DNA of 36,610 bases from Bacillota bacterium (GCA_023435025.1 JAEYSE010000046.1:1-36610); one strand, 5' to 3'; counted from the first letter of the stretch, positions 14,290 through 23,193 are shown. Numbers and translations are program-made. Notes: generated from the letters alone by a model not told the origin.

Positions 14290-15771
14290 TTATAGAAAGC
14301 TAAAATAGTTTGGGCGAGAAGCCGTAGTCAATTGTCGCAGGACAGAAGCCAAGAAGTCTATTTCGTTTGTTGTATTGTATAGTGCCAAAGAGACGCGAAC
14401 CGTGCTTTCATGGCCAATTTTCCTCAGTATCGGCTGCGCGCAATGGTGGCCGGTGCGGACGGCGATCCCTTCCTTATTCAGAATGGAGCCGATTTCTTCG
14501 GGCGAAATATTGTTTACTACAAATGGCAGAATGCTCGTCCTGTCCTTTGCATTCCCTAAGAAAGCTAAGCCATAGATGGAACGTAACGCTTCCTCTCCAT
14601 ACTTAAAAAGCATATGTTCATATTCCGATATGCGCTTTAATCCAATACCGGTGATATAATCAAGGGCAGCGCCCAAACCGATTGCATCCGCAATGTTCCC
14701 TGTGCCTGCTTCGAACCGATGAGGCGGCTTTTTGTAGGTTGTTTTTTCAAAGGTAACGTCCGCTATCATGCTACCGCCGCCTTGGTAAGGCTGCATACAA
14801 TCCAGGAGTGCAGCTTTTGCATACAACACTCCTATACCAGTAGGCCCAAATACCTTATGGCCAGAAAAAATATAAAAGTCGCAGTCTAATTCCTGTACAT
14901 CTACCGTTTGATGTGCAACTGCCTGAGCACCGTCTATTAATACCTTGGCGCCATACTGGTGTGCCATATGCACCATTTCGGCTGCGGGGGTCACCGTACC
15001 CAATGCGTTTGAAACGTGCGTGAAGGCAACGATTTTTGTCTTTGTGCTTAACAGCTTATTGTACTCAACTAAATCGATTTGGCCGCTGTCGTCTACCGGA
15101 ATGACCTTAATGATTGCCCCCGTTCTAGCGCAAACCATTTGCCATGGTACGATATTTGCGTGATGCTCAAGTAAGGAAAGAAGGATCTCATCACCAGTGG
15201 CAAGCGTATTGAGCGCGTATGCCTGCGTAACAAGATTAATCGCCTCGGTCGTGCCGCGAACAAACACGATTTCATCAGGACTCACCGCGTTGAGGAAAGC
15301 GGCGGCCTTGGATCTGGCACCCTCATACGCATCTGTCGTTCGCGCTGCAAGCGTATGGGCGGCGCGATGAACATTTGAGTTTTCATGCTCATAAAAGTAC
15401 TTAATGCGTTCAATGACAGCCTTAGGCTTTTGCGTGGTAGCAGCATTATCAAACCATACCAGGTTTTTGCCGTTAATTCGTTCAGATAAAATCGGAAAAT
15501 CCCTTCGTACAGCATGTACATCAAATAAATGTGCCTTCATCGGGTAATCATGCATAGTCAGCTTCGAGAAATCGGGTTGATACAGGTCGTCAAAATCCGA
15601 ACAGCATGATAGCGGCGAAAGTGGGCTGCAAGATTGAGATGCGTCCGTTTGTCTATAAAATTCGGGGAAATATTCCAGCCCCAACGACGCCAAAACATCT
15701 TTGATCAACAGGCCCTGATCGAACCCGTTTATTATGCTGTATTCGTGTGATTCGTGGCTATTTGTAATCAT
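14290..15771 (-). CDS. SufS-like cysteine desulfurase with N-terminal encapsulin cargo-loading extension
   Basis: A PLP enzyme that removes sulfur from cysteine as a persulfide, leaving alanine. The protein has 493 residues. The catalytic domain starts near residue 85. PLP ligands and active site are present: the stacking His in LLEHHANIVP (203-204), Asp280 in LIDGAQAVAH, Lys306 in SGHKVFGP, and the persulfide Cys444 in RTGHHCAQP. The first 80 or so residues are not part of SufS. They contain a possible amphipathic helix (LLIKDVLASLGLEYF) and a low-complexity Ser/Pro/Cys part, as expected for a Family 2A cargo-loading region. The ATG at 15771 lies 14 bases inside the encapsulin gene, so translation is coupled. 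No suf scaffold genes are adjacent. Confidence 0.92.
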   Translation of the reverse strand: MITNSHESHEYSIINGFDQGLLIKDVLASLGLEYFPEFYRQTDASQSCSPLSPLSCCSDFDDLYQPDFSKLTMHDYPMKAHLFDVHAVRRDFPILSERINGKNLVWFDNAATTQKPKAVIERIKYFYEHENSNVHRAAHTLAARTTDAYEGARSKAAAFLNAVSPDEIVFVRGTTEAINLVTQAYALNTLATGDEILLSLLEHHANIVPWQMVCARTGAIIKVIPVDDSGQIDLVEYNKLLSTKTKIVAFTHVSNALGTVTPAAEMVHMAHQYGAKVLIDGAQAVAHQTVDVQELDCDFYIFSGHKVFGPTGIGVLYAKAALLDCMQPYQGGGSMIADVTFEKTTYKKPPHRFEAGTGNIADAIGLGAALDYITGIGLKRISEYEHMLFKYGEEALRSIYGLAFLGNAKDRTSILPFVVNNISPEEIGSILNKEGIAVRTGHHCAQPILRKIGHESTVRVSLALYNTTNEIDFLASVLRQLTTASRPNYFSFL

Positions 15772-16699
15772 AGTAATTTCCGATATCCACGTTCTCCAGC
15801 ACGGCGATAGCATCTTCCGTCAATATTGCGGCAGAGCAATAAATGGATAGTAAGTATAGACCAATTCCTTTGTTGTCGATGCCCATGAACCGTACCGAGA
15901 GGCCCATGGATTGTTCTCCCGGGAGCCCTGCCTGATAAAGCCCTATAACACCCTGCTTTTTCTCCCCGCTGCGAATGAGCAGAATATTGGTTTTTCCTCC
16001 CTTATCCTTAGGTTTTTTCAATCCGTCCACGAATAGCTTATCGGTTGGTATAATAGGAATACCGCGCCATGTGATAAACGGAGACCCATGGAGATTCACA
16101 ACAACGGGGGGTACGCCTCGGCGGGTACATTCTCGCCCAAAAGCGGCTATTGCCGCCGGATGAGCAAGAAAGAATGAAGGTTCCTTCCATACTTTCACAA
16201 TCATTTCATCTAAATCGTCCGGGGTTGGGTATCCGGTACGCGATTGCACTCTTTGTGCATCATCAATGTTTTTTAACAAGCCGTAATCATCGCTGTTGAT
16301 AATCAGGCTTTCCTGCTTTTCTTTTATGCTTTCCATTCCCAGGCGAAGCTGCTCCTTGATTTGATCATAAGGCTTACTGTATATATCTGATACACGCGTA
16401 CCGATCTTTACAATGGAAGAGACGGAAGTAAGGACATACTCCCGTGGATTAGGTTCATAATCAATAAAGCCTTCCGGGACATCATCGCTGTTTACCTGAG
16501 AGCAAAGCACATCCAAGGACGCTTCGCCTTCCTTTGCAACCTTGTTCAGGCGAAAAATACCCGTTTCTATCTGCTTCCATTCCAGAAATTTTGATAGCCA
16601 GCGAGGCGTGATTGAAGTAAATTGGGGGACGGTTTTTGTAACGTCTGCAAGCTGGTATGCAGACCGCGTCGAAAGGGCTTTGTTCTCCTGATCTGACAT
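15758..16699 (-). CDS. Family 2A encapsulin shell protein (SrpI-like)
   Basis: The 313-residue HK97-fold shell protein assembles into an icosahedral nanocompartment. Family hallmarks are the N-arm TKTVPQFTSITPRWLSKFL (about residues 22-40), YEPNPREYVL, the long helix segment RVSDIYSKPYDQIKEQLRL, NSDDYGLL, RTGYPTPDDLDEM, KEPSFFLAHPAAIAAFGREC, and GSPFITWRGIPIIPTDKL. There is no inserted cyclic-nucleotide-binding domain, so it is type 2A, not 2B. Type 2A shells package cysteine desulfurase, and exactly such a gene overlaps its 3' end. The ATG at 16699 is 7 bases from AAGGAG. The gene is divergent from the GH3 lipoprotein gene. Confidence 0.93.
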   Translation of the reverse strand: MSDQENKALSTRSAYQLADVTKTVPQFTSITPRWLSKFLEWKQIETGIFRLNKVAKEGEASLDVLCSQVNSDDVPEGFIDYEPNPREYVLTSVSSIVKIGTRVSDIYSKPYDQIKEQLRLGMESIKEKQESLIINSDDYGLLKNIDDAQRVQSRTGYPTPDDLDEMIVKVWKEPSFFLAHPAAIAAFGRECTRRGVPPVVVNLHGSPFITWRGIPIIPTDKLFVDGLKKPKDKGGKTNILLIRSGEKKQGVIGLYQAGLPGEQSMGLSVRFMGIDNKGIGLYLLSIYCSAAILTEDAIAVLENVDIGNYYDYK

Positions 16700-16714
16700 T
16701 CGTTTTCTCCTTAA

Positions 16715-16748
16715 CCTCAAATGCTAATACTTGTTTCCCCATTTGAGG
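16715..16748 (-). promoter_or_regulatory. Inverted repeat in the encapsulin leader/promoter region
   Basis: CCTCAAAT and ATTTGAGG form perfect 8-bp arms around an 18-base spacer containing TATTAG on the minus strand, a possible -10. No good -35 is visible at the right distance. It could be an operator or an RNA hairpin next to the Shine-Dalgarno. Confidence 0.4.
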
Positions 16749-16795
16749 ATTCTTCTATGCAACTGCTTTTAACTGAAATCCCTTAAGAGGAGTGG

Positions 16796-16829
16796 GTTTC
16801 GAAAAGTTTCGATGCATGAGTAATTGACA
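16796..16829. promoter_or_regulatory. Direct repeat and -35-like element between the divergent encapsulin and GH3 genes
   Basis: GTTTCGA occurs twice, at 16796-16802 and 16806-16812, spaced exactly 10 bases (one helical turn). A TTGACA follows at 16824-16829 on the plus strand, about 65 bases before the GH3 start, but its -10 (TACCTT) is poor. Confidence 0.35.
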
Positions 16830-16893
16830 TTTCTGGTCCAAGACGATACCTTTAAATGGATGTAATTCCAGTTAAAATAAGGAGGAGTGGATT

Positions 16894-18768
16894 GTGAAAA
16901 AGATTTTTTCCGCTTTGCTTTGCTGTCTGCTTTTGTTTGCGTTTGCGTCATGCACGCCTAGTTCCGCACCCTCCGAAATCACCCCTTCCACGCCCTCGCA
17001 GAACAACGCTACAGACTCGGCCCAAACCGGGGAAATATATTTGGATGCGTCTTACAGAACGGAGCAGCGCGTGAGCGATTTGCTTTCCAGAATGAGCCTA
17101 AATGACAAAGCGGGCCAAATGGTGCAGGGGGAACAGGATCCTGTAAGCGAAAAGGATATGGCCGATCTGGGCCTGGGGTCTATAGTGAGCGGCGGCGGCT
17201 CGGTACCCGGCAACAAAAACACCGTGGAAAACTGGAATAGGGCGATCGATTCTTTTCAAGAAGCGGCGCTGTCGAGAAGCGTCAAAATACCGTTTCTGTA
17301 TGGGGCCGATGCGGTTCACGGCCATAACACCGTTTATGGCGCCGTAATTTTCCCACACAATATCGGCATTGGTGCAGCCAATGACAAAGAGCTGACCCAA
17401 CAGATGGGTGCATTTGTGGCTGGGGAAATGAAGCTGACGGGAGTGCTGTGGAATTTCGCGCCCTGTGTTGCGGTTGCGCAGGACCCCAGATGGGGACGTA
17501 CATACGAAAGCTTTTCAAGCGACCCGAAACTTGTGAGTGAACTGGGCTCCGCATATTTGAAGGGGCAACAAAACGGCGGCGTTCTTTCCACCGCCAAACA
17601 TTATTTTGGCGACGGTGGTACTCGGTTCGGAACAGGGGAGGGGGACTACCTGATAGACCGCGGCGACGTCTTGATGGATGAAACGCAATTTAGAGCGCTG
17701 CACCTTACGCCCTATCAGCGCATGATTGATGATGGCGTAAGATGCGTGATGGTCTCGTTCAATTCGTTTAATGGCCTGAAAATGCATGAAAACAAATACT
17801 TGGTTACCGATGTTCTCAAACATGAGCTTGGCTTTCAGGGATTTGTTGTATCCGACTGGGAAGGGACAAACGGGGTGAATGCGCCGACATTTGAGGCGCA
17901 GGTGGCGGCGACAGTCAACGCAGGCGTCGATATGCTCATGGAACCTTACCGCTACCGCGAAGCCATAGACGCCATTATCAAAGGCGTAAAAAGCGGGAAA
18001 ATACCTCAGGAGAGGGTGGACGACGCCGTATCCCGCATATTGACCGTCAAATTCGATATGGGGATATTTGAAGATCCCTACCTCGATGATACGCCTATTC
18101 AGGTGGAGGAACTGGGTAGCCCTGAAGGTCGTACGCTTGCGAAAAAGCTGGTGGAAAAATCCCAGGTGCTTCTGAAAAATGAAAATGCATTGCTTCCCTT
18201 CAAGGCAGGGCAGAAAATCTATGTCTTAGGTCCCGCCGCGGATAACATTGGCGTACAGTGCGGTGGGTGGACGTTGAGCTGGCAGGGGGTGGCCAAACCT
18301 GACCTGACGCCCGGCACATCCATATTGGAAGGGCTTATGAAATGTGCAGGTCAATACGGCCTGGAGATTATTACGGATGAAAGCCGTGCGGGCGAAGCGG
18401 ACGTGGTGCTGCTGGCGCTCGGGGAAAAGCCCTATGCAGAATGGGAAGGTGATACCGCCGATCTTTCCGTTACAGGCAGCATGGCGCTCGATGAAAACGA
18501 AAAAGCGATTGGATATGCGCAAAGCCTCAAAAAGCCAACGGTCACGCTGATTGTAGCGGGGCGGAATGTACTGATCGACGAATTTATAAACGACTGGGAC
18601 AGCGTCGTCATGTGCTACTTGCCCGGTACGGAAGGCGACGGCATGGTTTCCCCGCTTGTGGGAGCAAGTCCGTTTACGGGGAGGTTGCCCATGCCGTGGT
18701 ATCGGTCTATGGATGATATCGGCAAGGACAATCCCGATCTGCTTTTTGAAATGGGATTTGGGTTGTAA
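16894..18768 (+). CDS. Glycoside hydrolase family 3 lipoprotein (beta-glucosidase/glucanase type)
   Basis: The protein has 624 residues with a GTG start 8 bases from AAGGAGG. A signal peptide with lipobox FASC places a lipidated Cys at residue 20, followed by a Ser/Pro/Thr-rich tether, so it is anchored outside the cell membrane. The GH3 N-domain carries DAVHGHNTVYG, DPRWGRTYESFSSDP, AKHYFGDGGT and the nucleophile Asp321 in VVSDWEGTNG. The C-domain has KSQVLLKNENALLPF and the acid/base region GEKPYAEWEGD, as in plant and bacterial exo-beta-glucanases. It should release glucose from beta-glucans or cello-oligosaccharides outside the cell. Substrate preference is inferred. Confidence 0.93.
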   Translation: MKKIFSALLCCLLLFAFASCTPSSAPSEITPSTPSQNNATDSAQTGEIYLDASYRTEQRVSDLLSRMSLNDKAGQMVQGEQDPVSEKDMADLGLGSIVSGGGSVPGNKNTVENWNRAIDSFQEAALSRSVKIPFLYGADAVHGHNTVYGAVIFPHNIGIGAANDKELTQQMGAFVAGEMKLTGVLWNFAPCVAVAQDPRWGRTYESFSSDPKLVSELGSAYLKGQQNGGVLSTAKHYFGDGGTRFGTGEGDYLIDRGDVLMDETQFRALHLTPYQRMIDDGVRCVMVSFNSFNGLKMHENKYLVTDVLKHELGFQGFVVSDWEGTNGVNAPTFEAQVAATVNAGVDMLMEPYRYREAIDAIIKGVKSGKIPQERVDDAVSRILTVKFDMGIFEDPYLDDTPIQVEELGSPEGRTLAKKLVEKSQVLLKNENALLPFKAGQKIYVLGPAADNIGVQCGGWTLSWQGVAKPDLTPGTSILEGLMKCAGQYGLEIITDESRAGEADVVLLALGEKPYAEWEGDTADLSVTGSMALDENEKAIGYAQSLKKPTVTLIVAGRNVLIDEFINDWDSVVMCYLPGTEGDGMVSPLVGASPFTGRLPMPWYRSMDDIGKDNPDLLFEMGFGL

Positions 18769-18787
18769 ATTTGAAGTAGTGCTATAA

Positions 18788-18931
18788 CCCCGGGATCTGT
18801 TCCCTTTGGGTAATATTACTGAGCGTTTGCTGGAGCCGGGCACGGGCGGATCATTTAAAATTGATATGGGTCTGTTTGAAGTAGGGCTCAATTCCGGCTA
18901 CGCAATGGTGGGAGGGCGTGTTGCCGCTTAA
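18788..18931 (+). pseudogene. Possible gene remnant, C-terminal piece without a start
   Basis: A 47-codon open stretch ends in TAA at 18929-18931 and reads GNITERLLEPGTGGSFKIDM followed by GLFEVGLNSGYAMVGG, which has protein-like composition. It lacks a start codon and ribosome binding site. It may be the tail of a deleted gene. I do not recognise the family, and chance is possible. Confidence 0.25.
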
Positions 18932-18980
18932 AAAGCGCCCGTGCTCCAGAAATATTCAAAATGCATGCTGGCGGTCTCGG

Positions 18981-19008
18981 GCGGCCCTTGGGGGGTCGCT
19001 CTTTTTTT
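18981..19008 (+). terminator. Intrinsic terminator downstream of GH3
   Basis: GCGGCCC and GGGTCGC pair (one G.T) around 5 bases and are followed by TCTTTTTTT on the plus strand. Confidence 0.8.
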
Positions 19009-19114
19009 AGCCAGCCATATCACTCTTATTGCATGTCGTATCGGCAAAAATTGTACCGGGATGAAAATAATTCATAATGCTGAATAGCTTGGATATGACG
19101 GAATAAGTTACGTT

Positions 19115-19143
19115 TTCTTTCTATATATCGGATTCTGTATAAT
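19115..19143 (+). promoter_or_regulatory. Putative promoter of the GH18 gene
   Basis: A consensus TATAAT (19138-19143) is preceded at 17 bases by TTCTTT, a weak -35. The TSS would give a leader of about 60 nt. Confidence 0.5.
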
Positions 19144-19208
19144 ATAATAATTGCCGATCAAAGGCCTGCATTCTGGGGATCAGATTATCCAAAAATCCGG
19201 AGGACATT

Positions 19209-20816
19209 TTGTACAAACGAAAAGCGATATACTCCATACTGGTTGCCGCTGTGATAGCCGTGCTTCTCTTTGCAGGCCATACAACACTGGCACAGGAATC
19301 TACACTCACTGGCCGAATTGTAAATTGCATAAATAGCGTCAATGTGCGAAAAGGGCCCGGTACCAAGTATGCAAAAGTTGGTGTCGCGCCCAAAGACGCG
19401 GTTTATCCCGTGCTTGGAAAATCGGGCTCCTGGTATAAAATAACCTATAAAGGCTCTGCTGGATACGTATCTTCCGAGTATATCAAGGTATCGGCGGGGG
19501 CTCCTGCAAACCCGACAACCAGCCAGACGGGAAAGATCGTGAATTGCACAACCTCGGTCAATGTGCGCAGCGGGCCCGGCACAAGCTATTCCAGGCTGGG
19601 CGTTGCATTAAAAGGCGCGGTCTATCCCGTTAAGGGAAACTCGGGTTCATTTTATGCCATTGAGTACAATGGCCGAACCGGCTATGTAAGCGCAAGCTAT
19701 ATTTCGGTGACATCGATATCCACGTCTATTCCAACACCAACACCTCCTCCGACTTCTGCAGGGAACAAGATACTTTTGGGATATTATTCGTCTTGGGCGG
19801 CGTATTCGGGTTATACGCCGGATCGGATACCGGATGGCATAACGCATGTAAACTATGCGTTTGCCAAAATCGGCACGGACCATAAAATTAAAATGGGCGA
19901 CCCGGCAGCAGACCCCGTGAACTTTGAGAAGCTGAGGCGGTTGAAGCAGCAGCGGCCGGAACTGAAAACGCTCATTTCCGTTGGTGGATGGACATGGTCT
20001 GAAAAGTTTTCGGACGCCGCGCTGACCGACTCGCGCCGTACCGCATTTGCAGATAGCGTGGTGGCATTCGTAACAACGCATGGGTTTGACGGAGTGGATA
20101 TTGATTGGGAGTACCCGGTGGGTGGAGGGCTTCCCGAAAACGTTACAAGGCCGGAAGACAAGACAAATTTTACGCTCCTTATTGCAAAGCTCCGCGAAAA
20201 GCTGGACGCGCAGGGCGCGCTGGACGGGCGGCATTACCTGCTCTCTTTTGCGGGAGCTTCGGGTGCCTTCTACGCGCAGAATACAGAACTATATAAGCTA
20301 GCGAAGTATGTGGACTTTGCCACTATAATGACATACGACATGCATGGCCCCTGGCCGGGCAGCCGGACTGACTTTAATGCGCCATTGCATACGCCTTCCG
20401 AAAATTCACCGCAGTATAAGTGGAGCTGCAACGCCGCCGTAAAGTTGTGGACCGGCGAAGGCTTTCCCAAAAGCAAGATCATTATGGGTATTCCGTTCTA
20501 TGGGGTAAAGTTTGAAGGCGTTGAAGGTGCCGGACAAGGGCTCTACCAGGCGTTTGCCACGGGCTCGTCCATATCATACGATTTGATTGCAACCAATTAC
20601 CTTAATGACCCGGCGTATACCCGGTATGAGCACAAGGATGCAAAAATACCGTGGCTGTTTAACGGCTCGACATTTATTTCATATGACGATCCAAAGTCGA
20701 TCCTAGCGAAAGCAGAGTATATTCAGGACACCGGGCTGGGCGGCGCTGCAATATGGGAGTTGTCTCAAAACACCGACGGAGCATTGTTTGATGTACTTTA
20801 TAATGCTGTTCGTTAA
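19209..20816 (+). CDS. Secreted GH18 glycosidase (chitinase type) with two SH3b domains
   Basis: The 535-residue protein has a TTG start after CGGAGG. Residues 1-29 are a signal peptide ending TTLAQ. Two bacterial SH3 domains follow (about 32-94 and 105-167), each with SVNVR-GPGT and GYVS motifs that bind the cell wall. A Pro/Thr linker (about 170-184) leads to the GH18 barrel. The signature DGVDIDWEYP places the catalytic Glu at 301, with ISVGGWTWS and MTYDMHGPW also present. It acts outside the cell on chitin, or on peptidoglycan-type glycans in view of the SH3b modules. A muropeptide or spore-cortex role is as likely as chitin feeding. Confidence 0.93.
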   Translation: MYKRKAIYSILVAAVIAVLLFAGHTTLAQESTLTGRIVNCINSVNVRKGPGTKYAKVGVAPKDAVYPVLGKSGSWYKITYKGSAGYVSSEYIKVSAGAPANPTTSQTGKIVNCTTSVNVRSGPGTSYSRLGVALKGAVYPVKGNSGSFYAIEYNGRTGYVSASYISVTSISTSIPTPTPPPTSAGNKILLGYYSSWAAYSGYTPDRIPDGITHVNYAFAKIGTDHKIKMGDPAADPVNFEKLRRLKQQRPELKTLISVGGWTWSEKFSDAALTDSRRTAFADSVVAFVTTHGFDGVDIDWEYPVGGGLPENVTRPEDKTNFTLLIAKLREKLDAQGALDGRHYLLSFAGASGAFYAQNTELYKLAKYVDFATIMTYDMHGPWPGSRTDFNAPLHTPSENSPQYKWSCNAAVKLWTGEGFPKSKIIMGIPFYGVKFEGVEGAGQGLYQAFATGSSISYDLIATNYLNDPAYTRYEHKDAKIPWLFNGSTFISYDDPKSILAKAEYIQDTGLGGAAIWELSQNTDGALFDVLYNAVR

Positions 20817-20847
20817 CGCCGGCATTGAACCGGCGCTGAACGCTGCG

Positions 20848-22095
20848 CTATTTTCGTTTGATATTGCTCATTATGAAACCGCTGCATGGCAAAGTGGGCA
20901 TTTTTGCAAGGCTGTAACTTAGGTCCTGCTTCGGCACGTCATATTCAAAAGCATGAAGGAGGAAATGCAAGCTTGTTTCCATTGCTTTAACGGTAATGCC
21001 TTCTCCCGGGCAGCGGTGTCCCGTGCGGGAATCTCCTCCGCCCTGGGGAATGAAATTAAATAGGCCTCCATTCCACTTCAGAAAGCGCTCAGGCCTAAAT
21101 TCGTAGGGATGATCCCATAACTTGGCGTCATGATTGGTACCATATATATCAAGCAATACGAGCGTTCCCTCTTTAAACTCGCATTGCTTCCAGTAAAAAT
21201 GCTTTCTCACTTTTGCGCCTAGGAAGGGTCCAAATGGGTAAAATCTCCGTACCTCCTGTGCGAAGGGTTCAAGGAAGGCGGTATCGGCAATAAGTCTTTC
21301 TCTATTGTCAGGCCACATATACAACGCCAGTGCTGCAAATGTGATGAATGTTGAGATAGCGACAATTGGGCGTATGACGTTAATCAGTTCTATTGCCGCC
21401 ATTTCAGATGTGAGCGGGCGGTCATGGAGATCCTTATGAAAGGCTATTTCATGTAGGGCTGAGCCTTCCTCTGTACGAAGCTTGCCGGCTCTTGCGTCCT
21501 CAATTACTCTTTTTATCCACTTTTCCGCTCTGTTCCTTGCTGCTCTGCCTTGCCAATGTTTCGGACCAACCGCTCCAAACGCATAAACCATAGAAGCAAA
21601 GTCGTCTGCTCTGTGATTTACTTCCGAATCCGGCAATGGAACGCCTGCCCACTGGCAGGCTGCGCGACACAGGACTTCTTTTGCTTCTTCAAAAAGTATA
21701 ATATGTTCCTTGGATTCCCACCGGCGAAGGGAAGCATTCCATTGTTCGTTTATAAAATGGGCGAGCCTGATTTGCTCCGGCTCATTTGTAAGGGACAAAA
21801 AGAGTGACTTCCGGTGAATATGGTCAGGCTGATCCATTGTTTGGATGGCATTCACGCCGAATAATGTTTTTTGAACACGCATAGGCGCAGCGCCCTTTCG
21901 GACAAATCTCTCGGGGTCATAAAACAATATAGAAGCATCTTCCCCGCTTATGCAGATCACTTTTTGCCCCAGTAAGCGCGTTTCAAACAATTCAGACTGG
22001 TAACGGTCCGTCCTGTTTTTGATAAAAAGATACCCTTCTTTCATCAAATTAACGGTGCTATCCAGGCATTTATCAACCGGTATTTTTGCCGACAT
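20848..22095 (-). CDS. CYP152-family cytochrome P450 fatty-acid peroxygenase
   Basis: The 415-residue protein matches the length of P450-BS-beta. The heme Cys is 362 in GHRCPGE. The usual acid-alcohol pair of the I helix is replaced by Arg242-Pro243 in NVIRPIVAIS, the CYP152 hallmark that binds the fatty-acid carboxylate and lets H2O2 drive the reaction. Residue 85 is Gln, as in the hydroxylase, not His as in the alkene-forming OleT. The expected reaction is alpha/beta-hydroxylation of fatty acids using peroxide. The ATG at 22095 follows GAGG; the frame is open upstream to 22182. There is no redox partner nearby, as expected for a peroxygenase. Confidence 0.92.
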   Translation of the reverse strand: MSAKIPVDKCLDSTVNLMKEGYLFIKNRTDRYQSELFETRLLGQKVICISGEDASILFYDPERFVRKGAAPMRVQKTLFGVNAIQTMDQPDHIHRKSLFLSLTNEPEQIRLAHFINEQWNASLRRWESKEHIILFEEAKEVLCRAACQWAGVPLPDSEVNHRADDFASMVYAFGAVGPKHWQGRAARNRAEKWIKRVIEDARAGKLRTEEGSALHEIAFHKDLHDRPLTSEMAAIELINVIRPIVAISTFITFAALALYMWPDNRERLIADTAFLEPFAQEVRRFYPFGPFLGAKVRKHFYWKQCEFKEGTLVLLDIYGTNHDAKLWDHPYEFRPERFLKWNGGLFNFIPQGGGDSRTGHRCPGEGITVKAMETSLHFLLHAFEYDVPKQDLSYSLAKMPTLPCSGFIMSNIKRK

Positions 22096-22249
22096 TTCCT
22101 TACCCTCATCTTTCACCCTGATAACATTCTCAAAAGCCATATGCTTTAGTCTTGGAATATTACAGTGTTTTAAACAGAGCACGGATAAAGTTTATTCGGC
22201 CAGGAGGGCTAAGCGAAACGCCCTCTGTTTCCTTTCTCGAAAAGCCGTC

Positions 22250-23004
22250 TTAGCTTGGTTTCACAAATAAGAAGTTCATAAAAGGGCTGTCGGAAGTAAA
22301 TGGCTGCATTTGATAATCTCCATAAATTTCCTTTAATGCAAAGCCGATGTTATGAGCCATTTGTATCATTTCATCCTGCGAGATAACAGAGAAGGATATA
22401 TCCAGCATGCGTTTTTCGAGCATCCTGTTGTCCTCGCCATATATTTCATAAAATTGCACGCCATGGATTATTCTTTCCTTGTCCGAATACGCATTGTAAG
22501 AGCTGACGACGAGGGTCCTGTTGCTGCCCATTTCAAACCGGCCGAGAATTCTCAGGTTTTCGTCCACAGACTTTACCCGGTAAACCGGATTGTAAAGGCG
22601 CAGAAGAAGAGTCCGCCCGGCATAAGGTGTTCGTATATGCGCGCAAAGACTTGTTTTCTTTTCTCTTTATTGGTGACTTCCATGATGGAATGGAAGGGGA
22701 TGAAAGCAATATCATACCGCTCTGTGAGGGCAAGGCTACAGATATCCTGGCAAAAGATATCCACCTTGTCGCTTTCTTTCAGCTTTGAGCGAAAGACGTC
22801 CAACATTTGCGCCGAATAATCCACGCAGGTTAGGTGAAAGCCTTCCCGAATCAACGGCAGCGATACTCTTCCGGTTCCGCACATCAGCTCCAGAATATTC
22901 CGATGTCCTTTACAAAGCTCCAGATAAAACCCGACGTCCATATCTGTTTTTACATAATAGTCATATAGATCAGCAACAAGATCGAAATCAATGCTTTTTT
23001 TCAT
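22250..23004 (-). pseudogene. Class I SAM-dependent methyltransferase, frameshifted
   Basis: The N-terminal part starts at 23004 after AAAGGAT and carries motif I NILELMCGTGRVSLPL and CVDYSAQML, then breaks at a stop just after HLMPGGLFFCAF. The C-terminal part continues in another frame as VDENLRILGRFEMGSN to 22250. Adding one base in the AAA run at 22594-22596 (TTT on the coding strand) would join them as FYNPVYRVKSVDENL, which fits this methyltransferase family. The intact protein would have about 250 residues. It is either a recent pseudogene or a sequencing error. The substrate is unknown. Confidence 0.8.
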
Positions 23005-23161
23005 AACGGTATCCTTTCCATGCAATATCAGGCGTAAGGTTTTGCACAACCTGCATGCGGGTGTTCTCCGAGCTTACTAGTGCGACATTATCCAACTGTA
23101 CTTATTAGAAAATTATATCAGATAATTTATTTTTGTAGAATATGGATAAAATTCGGCCACA

Positions 23162-23193
23162 ACACAAAAGCTCCCTCAAAGGAGCTTTTGTGT
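23162..23193. terminator. Terminator downstream of the aldo/keto reductase
   Basis: ACACAAAAGCTCC and GGAGCTTTTGTGT form a perfect 13-bp stem with a 6-base loop. The TTTTGTGT arm serves as U-tract in both directions. Confidence 0.7.

Noticed and set aside
20817..20835. Terminator after the GH18 gene
   Set aside because: CGCCGG/CCGGCG forms only a 6-bp stem without a U-tract, so it was not listed.
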